Positions 8,280-17,550 are shown, numbered from the stretch's first letter. The stretch: 64,000 nt of DNA from Paracoccus marcusii (GCF_028621715.1 NZ_CP117466.1:1436501-1500500), one strand, 5' to 3'. The notes: generated by a model from the sequence alone, not told the origin. Numbers and translations: made by a program.

Positions 8280-9305
8280 ATGCTGCCCATTCGACCGCGC
8301 CGCCCCCTGACCCTCAGAGACGTCTCCGAGGCGTCGGGCGTTTCGGAGATGACCGTCAGCCGGGTCCTGCGCAACCGTGGCGACGTGTCGGCGGCCACGC
8401 GTGAAAAGGTACTGACCGCGGCCAAGACGCTTGGCTATGTTCCCAACAAGATCGCGGGCGGACTGGCCAGCCAGCGGGTCAACCTGGTCGCCGTGGTCAT
8501 CCCGTCGCTGTCGAACCTGGTCTTTCCCGACGTGCTGGGCGGCATCTCGGCGGAACTGGACGATACCGGCCTGCAGCCGGTGATCGGCGTCACCAACTAT
8601 TCCCCCGCGCGCGAGGAGATGGTGCTGTACGACATGCTGTCCTGGCGGCCCTCGGGCGTGATCCTGGCGGGGCTGGAGCACAGCAAGGCGGCGCGCGCGA
8701 TGCTGCAGAATTCCGGTCTGCCGGTGGTCGAGATCATGGATGTCGACGGCGAGGGGATCGACACGCTGGTCGGCATCTCTCATATCCGCGCCGGGCGCGA
8801 GATGGCCGACCGTATCCTGGCGGCGGGCTATCGCCGCATCGGTTTCGTGGGCACCCACATGCCCGAGGATCACCGCGCCCGCAAACGTCTGCTGGGCTTC
8901 GAGGAGGGGCTGGCCGCCGCCGGCGTCCAGCTGGAGGCGCGCGAATACTATCAGGGCGGATCGTCCCTGCTGAAGGGGCGCGAGTTGACCGAGCGCATCC
9001 TGACCCGCGCACCGGACCTGGATTTCCTGTATTTTTCGAACGACATGATCGGGGCAGGGGGGCTGCTGCACTGCATCGACCGCGGCTATGACGTGCCCGG
9101 CAGGCTGGGGCTGGCGGGGTTCAACGGGGTCGACCTGCTGGACGGGCTGCCGATGCGCCTGGCCACCACGGATGCGCGGCGCGTCGATGTCGGGCGGCGC
9201 GCGGCGCGGCTGGTGTCGGGCAAGGACGCGGCGCCCGACAACCGCATCATCGCGCTGACCCCGACCTTTCTGCCCGGCGACACGATCCGCGACATCCCCG
9301 CCTGA
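8280..9305 (+). CDS. LacI/GalR-family transcriptional regulator
   Basis: 341 residues. An N-terminal helix-turn-helix with hinge (LTLRDVSEASGVSEMTVSRV, then NKIAGGLASQRVNLVAVVIP) is followed by a periplasmic-binding-protein-like sensor domain (about 65-335). The sequence is closest in feel to the gluconate-repressor GntR subgroup of LacI proteins (LEHSKAARAML, GGSSLLKGRELTERIL). It would bind operator DNA as a dimer and respond to a sugar or sugar acid. The ATG at 8280 puts the helix-turn-helix at the normal distance from the N-terminus; the frame is open upstream to 8178 but that part does not look coding. No sugar operon lies next to it, so its target is unknown. Confidence 0.88.
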   Translation: MLPIRPRRPLTLRDVSEASGVSEMTVSRVLRNRGDVSAATREKVLTAAKTLGYVPNKIAGGLASQRVNLVAVVIPSLSNLVFPDVLGGISAELDDTGLQPVIGVTNYSPAREEMVLYDMLSWRPSGVILAGLEHSKAARAMLQNSGLPVVEIMDVDGEGIDTLVGISHIRAGREMADRILAAGYRRIGFVGTHMPEDHRARKRLLGFEEGLAAAGVQLEAREYYQGGSSLLKGRELTERILTRAPDLDFLYFSNDMIGAGGLLHCIDRGYDVPGRLGLAGFNGVDLLDGLPMRLATTDARRVDVGRRAARLVSGKDAAPDNRIIALTPTFLPGDTIRDIPA

Positions 9306-9349
9306 CGTCCCGCCTTGTGGGCCGCCCCCGCGCGGCCTATCTGTGGGCG

Positions 9350-10159
9350 ATGCGTATTCCCGTCGTCTCTCGCCTGCTGTCCCGCAAGCCCCGCGTCGCG
9401 GTCATCCGCCTGTCCGGCACCATCGGTGGTGCGGGGCGCGGCGGCGGCCTGAACGATGCGGCCCTTGCCCCCGTGATCGAACGCGCGTTCCGGCGCGGCA
9501 AGCCCCTGGCCGTGGCGCTGATCATCAATTCGCCGGGCGGGTCGCCCGTGCAGTCGTCGCTGATCGCGGCGCGCATCCGCAGGCTGGCGGATGAGACCGA
9601 CATTCCCGTCCATGCCTTCGTCGAGGACGTGGCCGCATCGGGCGGCTATTGGCTGGCCTGCGCGGCCGACGACATCTGGGCGGACGAAAGCTCGATCCTG
9701 GGGTCGATCGGGGTGATCTCGGCCGGGTTCGGGTTCGACCAGCTGATCCAGCGATGGGGCATCGAACGCCGCGTCCATACGGCCGGCACGTCGAAATCGA
9801 CGCTGGACCCGTTCCGCCCGCAGGATCCCGACGACGTGGCCCGCCTGCACGCGATTCTCGAGCCGATCCACCAGGCGTTCAAGGACCATGTCCGCGCCCG
9901 TCGCGGCACCCGCCTGAACGCCGAACGCGACCTGTTTACCGGAGAGTTCTGGGCAGGGCTGGAATCCGTGCGCCTGGGGCTGGCCGACGGCATCGCCCAT
10001 CCGGTCCCGCGGCTCAAGGCGCTGTACGGCGACAAGATCCGCTTCGAGGTGCACGGCATGCGCCGGCCGCTGCTGCGCCGCCTGGGCCTGTCCGCCGACC
10101 TTCTGATGGACGCGGCCGAGGATCGCGCCGCCTTCCAGCGGTTCGGCACCCGCGGATGA
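9350..10159 (+). CDS. S49-family serine peptidase (SppA/SohB-like)
   Basis: 269 residues, a ClpP-crotonase fold peptidase. It shows the oxyanion segment INSPGGSP, the nucleophile in VEDVAASGGYW (Ser97) and a lysine in AGTSKSTLDPF (Lys149) about 52 residues later, the Ser-Lys dyad spacing of the short SohB/36K-type signal-peptide peptidases. There is no clear N-terminal membrane anchor (MRIPVVSRLLSRKPRVAVIRL), so it may be cytoplasmic or peripherally attached. Its stop overlaps the start of a 39-residue membrane protein (ATGA), and an antiporter gene follows, so the three are probably co-transcribed. Such enzymes degrade cleaved signal peptides or membrane fragments. Confidence 0.9.
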   Translation: MRIPVVSRLLSRKPRVAVIRLSGTIGGAGRGGGLNDAALAPVIERAFRRGKPLAVALIINSPGGSPVQSSLIAARIRRLADETDIPVHAFVEDVAASGGYWLACAADDIWADESSILGSIGVISAGFGFDQLIQRWGIERRVHTAGTSKSTLDPFRPQDPDDVARLHAILEPIHQAFKDHVRARRGTRLNAERDLFTGEFWAGLESVRLGLADGIAHPVPRLKALYGDKIRFEVHGMRRPLLRRLGLSADLLMDAAEDRAAFQRFGTRG

Positions 10160-10275
10160 TGCTGCGCATCGTCCTCCTGTTCCTGCTGGTCATGGTCGTC
10201 GTCGCCCTGCTGCGCGGACCGGGCCTGCGCCGTTTTCTGAAAAAATTCCTGGGGATCGACCATCGTGATCGTTGA
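10156..10275 (+). CDS. 39-residue single-span membrane protein
   Basis: Reads MMLRIVLLFLLVMVVVALLR then a basic tail ending FLKKFLGIDHRDR. One transmembrane helix fills residues 3-19 and the positive tail predicts a cytoplasmic C-terminus. The ATG overlaps the peptidase stop by four bases (ATGA), and the gene's end overlaps the start of the antiporter gene, so it is translationally coupled on both sides, which argues strongly that it is expressed. It could be a small subunit or regulator of either neighbour. No family recognised. Confidence 0.7.
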   Translation: MMLRIVLLFLLVMVVVALLRGPGLRRFLKKFLGIDHRDR

Positions 10276-11197
10276 ACTGCTTCTGGTGCTGGGCGGACTG
10301 GCCCTTCTGGTCCTGGGGGGCGACCTGCTGGTCAAGGGCGCCGTCGGGCTGTCGCTGAAACTGGGCATGACGCCCTTGGTCGTGGGCCTGACCGTTGTGG
10401 CCTTTGGCACCTCGGCGCCCGAGCTGCTGGTGTCGCTGTCGGCGGCGCTGAAGGGGTCCAGCGGCATCGCCATGGGCAATGTCGTGGGTTCTAACATCGC
10501 CAACGTGCTGGTGATCCTGGGCGTGACCGCGCTGGTGTCTGTGATCGTCACCAAAGGGCACGACCTGCGCGAAAGCTGGGGGATGATGATCGCGGCCTCG
10601 CTGCTGTTGATCGGCATCGCCCTGACCGGAGAGATCGGGCGCCTTGAGGGCGTGATCCTGCTGCTGGCGCTGGCCGCGGTCCTGTGGCGGCAACTGTCCA
10701 CAGGCCGCGCCGAGGACACGCAGGCCGACGGCGTGGACGGCGCGACCCTGGGCGCGGGCTGGGGGCGCATCGCGGTCTGGCTGGGCCTGGGCCTGGTGCT
10801 GCTGCCGGTCGGGGCGAACCTGCTGGTCAATGGCGCGACCGAAATCGCCCGCGCCTTCGGCATCAGCGAGACCGTGATCGGGCTGACGCTGGTCGCGATC
10901 GGCACGTCGCTGCCGGAACTGGCGGCCTCGGTCGCATCCGCGCTGAAGGGTCGGGCGGACATGGCGCTTGGCAATGTGGTCGGCTCGAACATCTTCAACA
11001 TCCTGGCCATCCTGGGGATCACCGCGGTCATCTCTCCGCTGCCCATCCCGCCCGAAATGCTGCGGCTGGACCTGTGGGTGATGCTGGGCGCGGCACTGCT
11101 GCTGTTCCCGTTCCTGTTCCGCGGCATCAGCCTGACGCGGCCGGTGGGTGCGTTGTTCGTGGCGGGCTATGCCGCCTATGCCTGGGTGCTGCTGTGA
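10265..11197 (+). CDS. calcium/sodium antiporter (CaCA family, YrbG-like)
   Basis: 310 residues, inner-membrane protein with about ten hydrophobic helices arranged as two inverted halves. Each half carries the alpha-repeat signature: GTSAPELLVSLSAA with GNVVGSNIANVLVILG in the first, and GTSLPELAASVASA with GNVVGSNIFNILAILG in the second. The acidic residues in these repeats coordinate the cations in the NCX/CaCA superfamily. It exchanges Ca2+ or a related cation for Na+ or H+. The gene overlaps the small gene before it and the SDR gene after it. Confidence 0.93.
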   Translation: MIVELLLVLGGLALLVLGGDLLVKGAVGLSLKLGMTPLVVGLTVVAFGTSAPELLVSLSAALKGSSGIAMGNVVGSNIANVLVILGVTALVSVIVTKGHDLRESWGMMIAASLLLIGIALTGEIGRLEGVILLLALAAVLWRQLSTGRAEDTQADGVDGATLGAGWGRIAVWLGLGLVLLPVGANLLVNGATEIARAFGISETVIGLTLVAIGTSLPELAASVASALKGRADMALGNVVGSNIFNILAILGITAVISPLPIPPEMLRLDLWVMLGAALLLFPFLFRGISLTRPVGALFVAGYAAYAWVLL

Positions 11198-11973
11198 CGG
11201 GCGTCGCGCTGGTCACGGGGGCGGCCCGCCGCCTTGGCCGCGCGATGACGCTGGAACTGGCGCGGCGCGGCCATGACGTGGCGATCCACTATGCCGGCTC
11301 GGCCGACGATGCCGAGCGCACGGCTGCTGACGCACGCGCCCTGGGCGTCCGGGCGCAGACCTTCCAGGTCGACCTGCTGGACGCCGATGCGACCGCCGCG
11401 CTGGTCCCGGACGTCGCATCGGCGATGGGGCCGCTGACCGTGCTGGTCAACAACGCCTCGATCTTCGAATACGACACGATGCGCAGCGCGACGATGCAGG
11501 GTTGGGACCGGCACCTGGGGTCGAACCTTCGCGCGCCCTTCCAGCTGATGCAGGCCTTTGCCGCGCAATGCCCCAAGGCGCGCCCCGACGAGAACGGCGA
11601 GCCTCAGGCCGCGGGCCTGGTGGTGAACATGGTCGATCAGCGGGTTCTGAAGCCCACGCCAGAGTTCATGACCTATTCCATCGCCAAGGCCGCGCTGTGG
11701 TCGCTGACGCGCACCGCGGCACAGGCCCTTGCGCCCGACATCCGCGTGAACGCCATCGGTCCCGGTCCGACCCTGCAGGGCGCCCGCCAGAGCGACCGCC
11801 ATTTCGCCGCCCAGAGGGCTGCGACGGTTCTTGGCAGGGGGGCGGATGCCCAGGGGATCACCGACGCCCTGGGGTACTTCCTGGACGCGCGTGCGGTCAC
11901 CGGACAGCTGATCTGCGTCGATGGCGGACAGCATCTGGGGTGGCGCACGCCCGACGTCCTGGGGCCGGAATAG
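11194..11973 (+). CDS. SDR oxidoreductase (pteridine-reductase/FolM-like)
   Basis: 259 residues, short-chain dehydrogenase fold. The cofactor motif is TGAARRLG, with Arg after TGxx as in NADPH-dependent pteridine reductases, followed by NNAS and the catalytic YSIAK. The C-terminus VTGQLICVDGGQHLGW is typical of the FolM/PTR1-like subgroup, so a dihydrofolate or dihydropteridine substrate is likely but not proved. The start is GTG at 11194, overlapping the antiporter stop by four bases, which implies translational coupling. A stem-loop with TTTT follows directly. Confidence 0.88.
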   Translation: MTGVALVTGAARRLGRAMTLELARRGHDVAIHYAGSADDAERTAADARALGVRAQTFQVDLLDADATAALVPDVASAMGPLTVLVNNASIFEYDTMRSATMQGWDRHLGSNLRAPFQLMQAFAAQCPKARPDENGEPQAAGLVVNMVDQRVLKPTPEFMTYSIAKAALWSLTRTAAQALAPDIRVNAIGPGPTLQGARQSDRHFAAQRAATVLGRGADAQGITDALGYFLDARAVTGQLICVDGGQHLGWRTPDVLGPE

Positions 11974-11976
11974 GCC

Positions 11977-12001
11977 CGATCCGGAACGATCGGATCGTTT
12001 T
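11977..12001 (+). terminator. Rho-independent terminator after the SDR gene
   Basis: Stem CGATCCG (11977-11983) with CGGATCG (11991-11997), a seven-base loop, then TTTT to 12001, four bases beyond the SDR stop. It ends the peptidase-antiporter-SDR unit and separates it from uvrC. Confidence 0.75.
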
Positions 12002-12188
12002 GTCCACGGCACCGCGGCAGACCCCTGCAAGATGCGGATTCTGCAAGATTTTTCTGTCCACAACGGGCCTGAATAAAAATTATCAAGCAATAACAATGCC
12101 ATTGCGATCTGCCTAAAATAAGGGCAACTTCACGGAACTGTAACGATTGCTGGCCCTGCGGGGTCATCCTCACAGCCCACCCACAGAA

Positions 12189-12197
12189 TTATCCACA
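12189..12197. promoter_or_regulatory. DnaA-box-like 9-mer upstream of uvrC
   Basis: TTATCCACA matches the consensus DnaA box exactly and lies in the 300-base gap before uvrC; the overlapping sequence TCCAC-N7-GTGGA (12193-12209) is dyadic. One such 9-mer is expected by chance roughly every 130 kb per strand pair in random sequence, so the match alone is weak. The rest of this gap (12002-12188) is AT-rich and probably contains the uvrC promoter. Confidence 0.3.
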
Positions 12198-12273
12198 GAT
12201 TCCGTGGAAAGCTTCCTTCTTGCCTTCGGTCCCCGGAACTTGCAGCGGGGCCGAGAATCACCAAGTTCACGTC

Positions 12274-14124
12274 ATGACCCAGAAAACCGGCCACGCCCTC
12301 ATCCAGGATTACCTTCGCACGCTGGACAGCAGTCCCGGCGTCTATCGCATGCTGGATGCCCAGCAGGCGGTTCTTTATGTGGGCAAGGCCCGCGACCTGC
12401 GGGCGCGGGTGTCGAACTATGCCCGGCCGTCGGGCCATTCGGGGCGCATCGCGCGGATGATCCGCGAGACGGCGTCGATGATGTTCCTGACCACGAACAC
12501 CGAGACCGAGGCGCTGCTCCTGGAGCAGAACCTGATCAAGCAGCTCAAGCCGCGCTACAACGTGCTTCTGCGCGACGACAAGTCGTTCCCGAACATCCTG
12601 GTGGCCAAGTCCCACGACTATCCCCAGATCAAGAAGCATCGCGGCGCGAAGTCGGAAAAGGGCGACTACTACGGCCCCTTTGCCAGCGCAGGGGCGGTCA
12701 ACCGCACGCTGACCCAGCTGCAGCGCGTGTTCCTGCTGAGGAACTGCACCGACAGCGTGTTCGAGAGCCGCACACGCCCCTGCCTGCTGTTCCAGATCAA
12801 GCGGTGCAGCGCGCCCTGCGTGGGCCGCATCAGCGCGCCCGACTACAACGCTCTGGTCAATGACGCGGAACGGTTCCTGCAGGGCAAGACCACGACCATC
12901 CAGTCCGATCTTGCGACCGAGATGGCCCGCGCGGCCGAGAACATGGAGTATGAGCGCGCGGCCGCCCTGCGTGACCGCATCAAGGCGCTGACCGCGGTGC
13001 AGTCGGTGCAGGCGATCAATCCCAAGGGCGTGGCCGAGGCCGACATCGTGGCCCTGCACATGGAGGGGGGGCAGGCCTGCGTGCAGGTCTTCTTTATCCG
13101 CGGCAATCAAAGCTGGGGGAATCGCGATTTCTATCCGCGCCTTGGCGGGGCCGAGAGCCCGGACGAGGTGATGCAGGCCTTCCTGATGCAGTTCTATGAC
13201 AACACCCCGCCGCCGCGCCAGATCCTGCTGTCCCACCCGCCCGAGGATCCGGACCTGACCTCGGATGTCCTGTCCGAGCGCGCCCGCCGCAAGGTCGAGG
13301 TGGCCGTTCCCCTGCGCGGCGAGAAGTCCGACCTGGTGACCAACGCGCTGCGCAACGCGCGCGAAAGCCTGGCGCGGCGCATGTCCGAAAGCGCCACCCA
13401 GCTGCGCCTGCTGGAGGGGCTGGCCGACGCGTTCGAACTGCCCAGCCCGCCGCGTCGGATCGAGGTCTATGACAACAGCCACATCATGGGCACCAACGCG
13501 GTCGGTGGCATGATCGTCGCCGGGCCGGACGGCTGGATCAAGAACCAGTACCGCAAGTTCAACATCAAGGGCACCGAGATCACTCCCGGCGACGACTTCG
13601 GCATGATGAAGGAGGTGCTGACGCGCCGCTTCACCCGTCTGCTGAAGGACGATCCCGACCGCCAGACCGAGGCCTGGCCGGACCTGCTGCTGATCGACGG
13701 CGGCGCGGGGCAGGTTTCGGCCGTCCACGAGATCATGGCAGAACTGGGCGTCGAGGACATCCCGATGATCGGCGTCGCCAAGGGCCAGGACCGCGACCAC
13801 GGCAAGGAGGAGTTCCACCGCCACGGCCAGCGCCCCTTCGCGCTGCGCATGAACGACCCGGTCCTGTACTTCGTCCAGCGCCTGCGCGACGAGGCGCACC
13901 GCTGGGCCATCGGCACCCACCGTGCCAAGCGCGCGAAATCGCAGATGGCCAACCCCCTGGACGAGATCGCGGGCATCGGCGCGTCGCGCAAGCGCGCCCT
14001 GCTGCAGCATTTCGGCAGCGCCAAGGCCGTGGGCCGCGCCGGGCTGACCGATCTGCAGGCGGCGCCGGGCATTTCCGCGGCGATGGCGCAAAAGGTCTAT
14101 GACCACTTCAACGCCAAGGGATGA
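12274..14124 (+). CDS. uvrC: UvrABC excinuclease subunit C
   Basis: 616 residues, the usual UvrC size. It makes both incisions around bulky DNA lesions within the UvrB-DNA complex. An N-terminal GIY-YIG nuclease ([20 protein letters not shown], about 17-100) is followed by a Cys-containing stretch ([11 protein letters not shown] form: [11 protein letters not shown]), a UVR domain (about 205-240), the RNase-H-like second nuclease ([29 protein letters not shown]) and two C-terminal helix-hairpin-helix motifs ([20 protein letters not shown]). ATG 12274 gives [14 protein letters not shown]; the upstream in-frame extension to 12220 has no homologous look. pgsA follows 74 bases later. Confidence 0.96.
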   Translation: MTQKTGHALIQDYLRTLDSSPGVYRMLDAQQAVLYVGKARDLRARVSNYARPSGHSGRIARMIRETASMMFLTTNTETEALLLEQNLIKQLKPRYNVLLRDDKSFPNILVAKSHDYPQIKKHRGAKSEKGDYYGPFASAGAVNRTLTQLQRVFLLRNCTDSVFESRTRPCLLFQIKRCSAPCVGRISAPDYNALVNDAERFLQGKTTTIQSDLATEMARAAENMEYERAAALRDRIKALTAVQSVQAINPKGVAEADIVALHMEGGQACVQVFFIRGNQSWGNRDFYPRLGGAESPDEVMQAFLMQFYDNTPPPRQILLSHPPEDPDLTSDVLSERARRKVEVAVPLRGEKSDLVTNALRNARESLARRMSESATQLRLLEGLADAFELPSPPRRIEVYDNSHIMGTNAVGGMIVAGPDGWIKNQYRKFNIKGTEITPGDDFGMMKEVLTRRFTRLLKDDPDRQTEAWPDLLLIDGGAGQVSAVHEIMAELGVEDIPMIGVAKGQDRDHGKEEFHRHGQRPFALRMNDPVLYFVQRLRDEAHRWAIGTHRAKRAKSQMANPLDEIAGIGASRKRALLQHFGSAKAVGRAGLTDLQAAPGISAAMAQKVYDHFNAKG

Positions 14125-14198
14125 CAGGTCCGGATCACAGCTTCGCCAGCGGCGCGTTGGCCCTTTCCAACGCCCGCGGCAGGGACTAGCGTGCGGCC

Positions 14199-14831
14199 AT
14201 GCGTTGGAACCTTCCGAATATCCTGACCCTTCTGCGTCTGCTGGCGGCCCCCGGGGTCCCGCTGATGTTTCTGTACTTCCAGAGGCCCTGGGCCGACTGG
14301 GCGGCGCTGGCGCTGTTCATGGGCGCGGCGATCACCGACTGGATCGACGGCTATCTGGCCCGCGCCTGGAAACAGGAAAGCCGCTTTGGTGCCGCGATGG
14401 ATCCGATTGCGGACAAGGCCATGGTGGTCATCGCGCTGGTGGTCATCACCGGGTATTCCGGGATGAACCCCTGGCTGATCCTGCCGGTGACGATCATCCT
14501 GTTCCGCGAGGTCTTCGTGTCCGGCCTGCGCGAATACCTGGGCGACAAGTCGCGTCTGCTGGCGGTGACCAAGCTGGCGAAATGGAAGACGACCCTGCAG
14601 ATGGTCGCCATCTCGATCCTGTTCCTGGCCACGGGCCTGGCCTATGTCGAACACGGCCTGGCCCCCCGCGTGGGCGAGGTCGGGCTGATCTGGTCGGGCA
14701 GCTGGGCGGCGCTTGCCACCTATGCCGGCCTGACGCTGATCTGGATCGCCGCGGCACTGACGGCCTGGACGGGCTGGGACTATTTCATCAAGGCGCTGCC
14801 CTATCTGAAGGATTCCCGTCGTGACGGTTGA
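14199..14831 (+). CDS. pgsA: CDP-diacylglycerol--glycerol-3-phosphate 3-phosphatidyltransferase
   Basis: 210 residues, inner-membrane enzyme that makes phosphatidylglycerol phosphate, the first committed step to phosphatidylglycerol and cardiolipin. The complete CDP-alcohol phosphotransferase signature is visible: Asp47, Asp50-Gly51, Ala54-Arg55, Gly64, Asp68 and Asp72 in TDWIDGYLAR and FGAAMDPIADK. Several hydrophobic helices flank it. Its 3' end overlaps the start of moaD by 11 bases, so pgsA, moaD and moaE are translated as one unit. Confidence 0.95.
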   Translation: MRWNLPNILTLLRLLAAPGVPLMFLYFQRPWADWAALALFMGAAITDWIDGYLARAWKQESRFGAAMDPIADKAMVVIALVVITGYSGMNPWLILPVTIILFREVFVSGLREYLGDKSRLLAVTKLAKWKTTLQMVAISILFLATGLAYVEHGLAPRVGEVGLIWSGSWAALATYAGLTLIWIAAALTAWTGWDYFIKALPYLKDSRRDG

Positions 14832-15072
14832 GGTCCTGTATTTCGCCTGGCTGCGCGAACGCATCGGCCACCCCCGCGAAACCGTGCAGACGGAGGCCGC
14901 GACCCCCCGCGCGCTGATCGCAGAACTGGCCGCGCAGTCTGACGGGCATGCCGCGGCCTTTGGCGACATCGCGGCCCTGCGCTGTGCCGTGGACCAGCAG
15001 CTGACCGATCTGGACGCGCCCCTGGCCGGCGCCCGAGAGGTCGCGTTCTTTCCGCCGATGACGGGCGGCTGA
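14821..15072 (+). CDS. moaD: molybdopterin synthase sulfur-carrier subunit
   Basis: 83 residues, ubiquitin-like sulfur carrier of molybdenum cofactor synthesis. It ends in the required Gly-Gly (FFPPMTGG), whose C-terminus becomes a thiocarboxylate. The start is GTG at 14821 inside the end of pgsA, and the stop overlaps the moaE ATG by one base (TGATG), so MoaD and MoaE are made together, in keeping with their heterotetramer. Confidence 0.95.
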   Translation: MTVEVLYFAWLRERIGHPRETVQTEAATPRALIAELAAQSDGHAAAFGDIAALRCAVDQQLTDLDAPLAGAREVAFFPPMTGG

Positions 15073-15506
15073 TGAGCGCCCGCGTCCAGTCCGACCCCTT
15101 CGATCTGGCGTCCGAACTTGCGGGCTTTGGCGCGGGGGCCGGGGCGGTCGTCACCTTCACCGGCATCGTGCGTGACGACGGCGGCATGCTGGACGCGCTG
15201 GAGATCGAGCATTACCCCGGCATGACCGAACGCGCGCTGACCGATCACGGGCTGGCCGCCGCATCGCGCTTCGGGCTGGCCGACTGGCGCATCGTCCATC
15301 GCCACGGCCGCATCCCGGTGGGGGGACAGATCATGATGGTCGCCACCGCCGCCCGCCATCGCCGTGCGGCATTCGACGCGGCCGATTTCCTGATGGACTG
15401 GCTGAAATCCCGCGCCCCCTTCTGGAAACGCGAGATCGCGCGCGACGGCACGACGGGCTGGGTTGCCGCCCGCCCCGAGGACGAGGACGCGCTGACCCGG
15501 TGGTGA
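15072..15506 (+). CDS. moaE: molybdopterin synthase catalytic subunit
   Basis: 144 residues. With MoaD it transfers two sulfurs to precursor Z (cyclic pyranopterin monophosphate) to form molybdopterin. Family blocks GAVVTFTGIVR, LEIEHYPGMTE, IVHRHGRIPVGG and the catalytic lysine region SRAPFWKRE are present. Other moa genes are not in this window. Confidence 0.95.
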   Translation: MSARVQSDPFDLASELAGFGAGAGAVVTFTGIVRDDGGMLDALEIEHYPGMTERALTDHGLAAASRFGLADWRIVHRHGRIPVGGQIMMVATAARHRRAAFDAADFLMDWLKSRAPFWKREIARDGTTGWVAARPEDEDALTRW

Positions 15507-15546
15507 ACGTCTTCGTCATCCGAATACCCATGCCCGGCCGCCACCC

Positions 15547-16053
15547 GTGATCCGGCCTGACCTGCGCGGCCTGCTGCGCACCCACTCCGAACTGCTGATC
15601 TTTGCGGCGCTGGCGCTGGCTGCGCTGTGGGTGGCGTTCTGGGGTGGCTGGTTCTTTGCGGTCCTGGGCGGGGCTGGGGCATTGGTTGCAGGCAGCCTGG
15701 CCCTGGGGGCGCTGCGCCGCACGCCGTTTCGCCGCCCCGTCGCCGCCCCCGGCGTGGTCGAGATCGTCGAGGGGGCGATCCGCTATTACGGCGCGACCGA
15801 CATGGGCGGAGAGATTCCCCTGCGCGACCTGATAGAGATCCGCCTGCTGCGGCTGGACGGCCATGCGCATTGGCGCCTGCGCAGCCAGTCGGGCGAGGCG
15901 TTGCTGATCCCCGCCGACGCGGCGGGGGCCGGGGCGCTGGCCGATGCCTTCACCGCGTTGCCCGGTCTGGACATGGGCGCGGTGTCGGCGGCACTGGCGC
16001 AGGTGGCCCGACAGCAGGACGCGATGCGCACCGTTTGGCGGAGGCCGGGCTGA
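15547..16053 (+). CDS. two-helix membrane protein, unknown
   Basis: 168 residues from a GTG start. Two close hydrophobic segments (LLIFAALALAALWVAFWGGW and FFAVLGGAGALVAGSLALGAL, about 16-57) are followed by a soluble part of about 110 residues rich in short strands (VEIVEGAIRYYG, EIPLRDLIEIRLL) that resembles a small PH-like or bacterial-PH fold. The C-terminus is basic. Probably an inner-membrane protein with a cytoplasmic domain. No named family. It lies between moaE and gshA in the same direction with 40- and 71-base gaps. Confidence 0.7.
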   Translation: MIRPDLRGLLRTHSELLIFAALALAALWVAFWGGWFFAVLGGAGALVAGSLALGALRRTPFRRPVAAPGVVEIVEGAIRYYGATDMGGEIPLRDLIEIRLLRLDGHAHWRLRSQSGEALLIPADAAGAGALADAFTALPGLDMGAVSAALAQVARQQDAMRTVWRRPG

Positions 16054-16124
16054 GGCGGCTTGACTTGGCCCGTCCGCGTTGCCACCTGTGACCGACCGGA
16101 AACCCTTGAAAGGCCTCATCGTCC

Positions 16125-17495
16125 ATGTCCATTCCCCAGCAGGGCGGAGGCCCCATCGAACATCGTGACCAGCTGGCCGCCTATATCGCCAGCGGCGAGA
16201 AGCCGAAGGACGCCTGGCGCATCGGCGTCGAGCACGAGAAGTTCGGCTATGACGACGCGCGCAAGATGCCGCTGCCCTATGAGGGTCCCGTGTCGATCAC
16301 GGCCATGCTGGAGGGGTTGCGCGACCGCTTCAACTGGACCCCGGTCCTGGAGGCCGGCAAGCTGATCGGGCTGGAGCGCGACGGCGCCAATGTCAGCCTG
16401 GAGCCCGGCGGCCAGCTGGAACTGTCCGGTGCGCCCCTTGAGACGATCCACCAGACCTGCGACGAGGTGAACGGCCACCTGGCCGAGGTCGAGGCTGTCG
16501 CCGCCGATATCGGCGCGGGCTTCATCGGCCTGGGTGCGGCGCCGATCTGGGGCCAGGATGACATGCCGATGATGCCCAAGGGGCGGTATCGGCTGATGAC
16601 CCACTATATGGGTCGGGTGGGCACGCTTGGCACGCAGATGATGTACCGGACCTGCACGGTGCAGGTGAACCTGGATTTCGCGTCCGAAGCCGACATGGTC
16701 CAGAAGATGCGCGTGGCTTTGGCGCTGCAGCCGGTGGCCACGGCGCTGTTCGCCAATTCGCCCTTTCTGGACGGCAAGCCCAACGGGATGAAATCCTGGC
16801 GCGCGCATATCTGGCAGAACCTGGATGCGGCGCGGACCGGCATGCTGCCCTTCGTCTTCGAGGACGGGTTCGGCTATGAGGCCTGGGTCGATTATGTGCT
16901 GAACGTGCCCATGTATTTCGTCTATCGCGACGGAAAGTACATCGACGCCCTGGGCCAGAGCTTCCGCGATTTCCTGAAGGGCCGGCTGCCGGCCCTGCCG
17001 GGCGAGGTGCCGACCCTGTCGGACTGGGCCGACCACATGACCACCGTGTTCCCCGAGGCGCGCGTCAAGAAGTACATCGAGATGCGCGGGGCCGATGGCG
17101 GCCCGTGGCGCAGGCTGTGCGCGCTGCCTGCGCTGTGGGTCGGGCTGACCTATGATCAGGGGGCGCTGGATGCGGCTTGGGACCTGGTCAAGGGATGGGA
17201 CGCCGAGACCCGCGAGGCGCTGCGCCGGTCGGCGGGCCGCGACGGCCTGCAGGCGCAGGCGGGGGGCGTGAAGATGCACGACCTGGCCCGCGAGGTCCTG
17301 GCCATTGCCGAGGGCGGGCTGAAGGCCCGCGCCCGGTCGGGAAACGACGGCCTGGTCCCCGACGAGACGCATTTCCTGAACGCGCTGAAGGAAAGCGTCG
17401 ACAGCGGCAAGGTCCCCGCCGACGAGTTGCTGGAAAAGTATCGCGGCGCCTGGAACGGCGACCTGACGCGGATCTACGACGAATATTCCTACTGA
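16125..17495 (+). CDS. gshA: glutamate--cysteine ligase (plant/alphaproteobacterial type)
   Basis: 456 residues. It joins glutamate and cysteine, the rate-limiting step of glutathione synthesis. The sequence belongs to the plant-like GCS2 lineage found in alphaproteobacteria: WRIGVEHEKFG near the N-terminus, ANVSLEPGGQLELSG, the substrate-contact stretch GRVGTLGTQMMYRTCTVQVN and the C-terminal RNDGLVPDETHF region (here SGNDGLVPDETHF). A GC-rich palindrome follows the stop. gshB is not in the window. Confidence 0.94.
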   Translation: MSIPQQGGGPIEHRDQLAAYIASGEKPKDAWRIGVEHEKFGYDDARKMPLPYEGPVSITAMLEGLRDRFNWTPVLEAGKLIGLERDGANVSLEPGGQLELSGAPLETIHQTCDEVNGHLAEVEAVAADIGAGFIGLGAAPIWGQDDMPMMPKGRYRLMTHYMGRVGTLGTQMMYRTCTVQVNLDFASEADMVQKMRVALALQPVATALFANSPFLDGKPNGMKSWRAHIWQNLDAARTGMLPFVFEDGFGYEAWVDYVLNVPMYFVYRDGKYIDALGQSFRDFLKGRLPALPGEVPTLSDWADHMTTVFPEARVKKYIEMRGADGGPWRRLCALPALWVGLTYDQGALDAAWDLVKGWDAETREALRRSAGRDGLQAQAGGVKMHDLAREVLAIAEGGLKARARSGNDGLVPDETHFLNALKESVDSGKVPADELLEKYRGAWNGDLTRIYDEYSY

Positions 17496-17503
17496 TCGCC
17501 GAT

Positions 17504-17550
17504 TGCGTCCCGCGACGTGCCGGGGGGACGTCCCGTCCCCCCGGACCCCC
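17504..17550 (+). repeat. GC-rich palindromic intergenic element, copy A
   Basis: TGCGTCCCGCGAC (17504-17516) leads into a 10-bp perfect stem, CCGGGGGGAC (17520-17529) with GTCCCCCCGG (17535-17544), then accccc. The same layout (GCGTCCCGCG, G-run, C-run, GGACCCCCC) recurs after dapA, sugE/gdx and speB, with relatives after ilvC. It lies nine bases after the gshA stop and probably ends its transcript. Confidence 0.8.
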
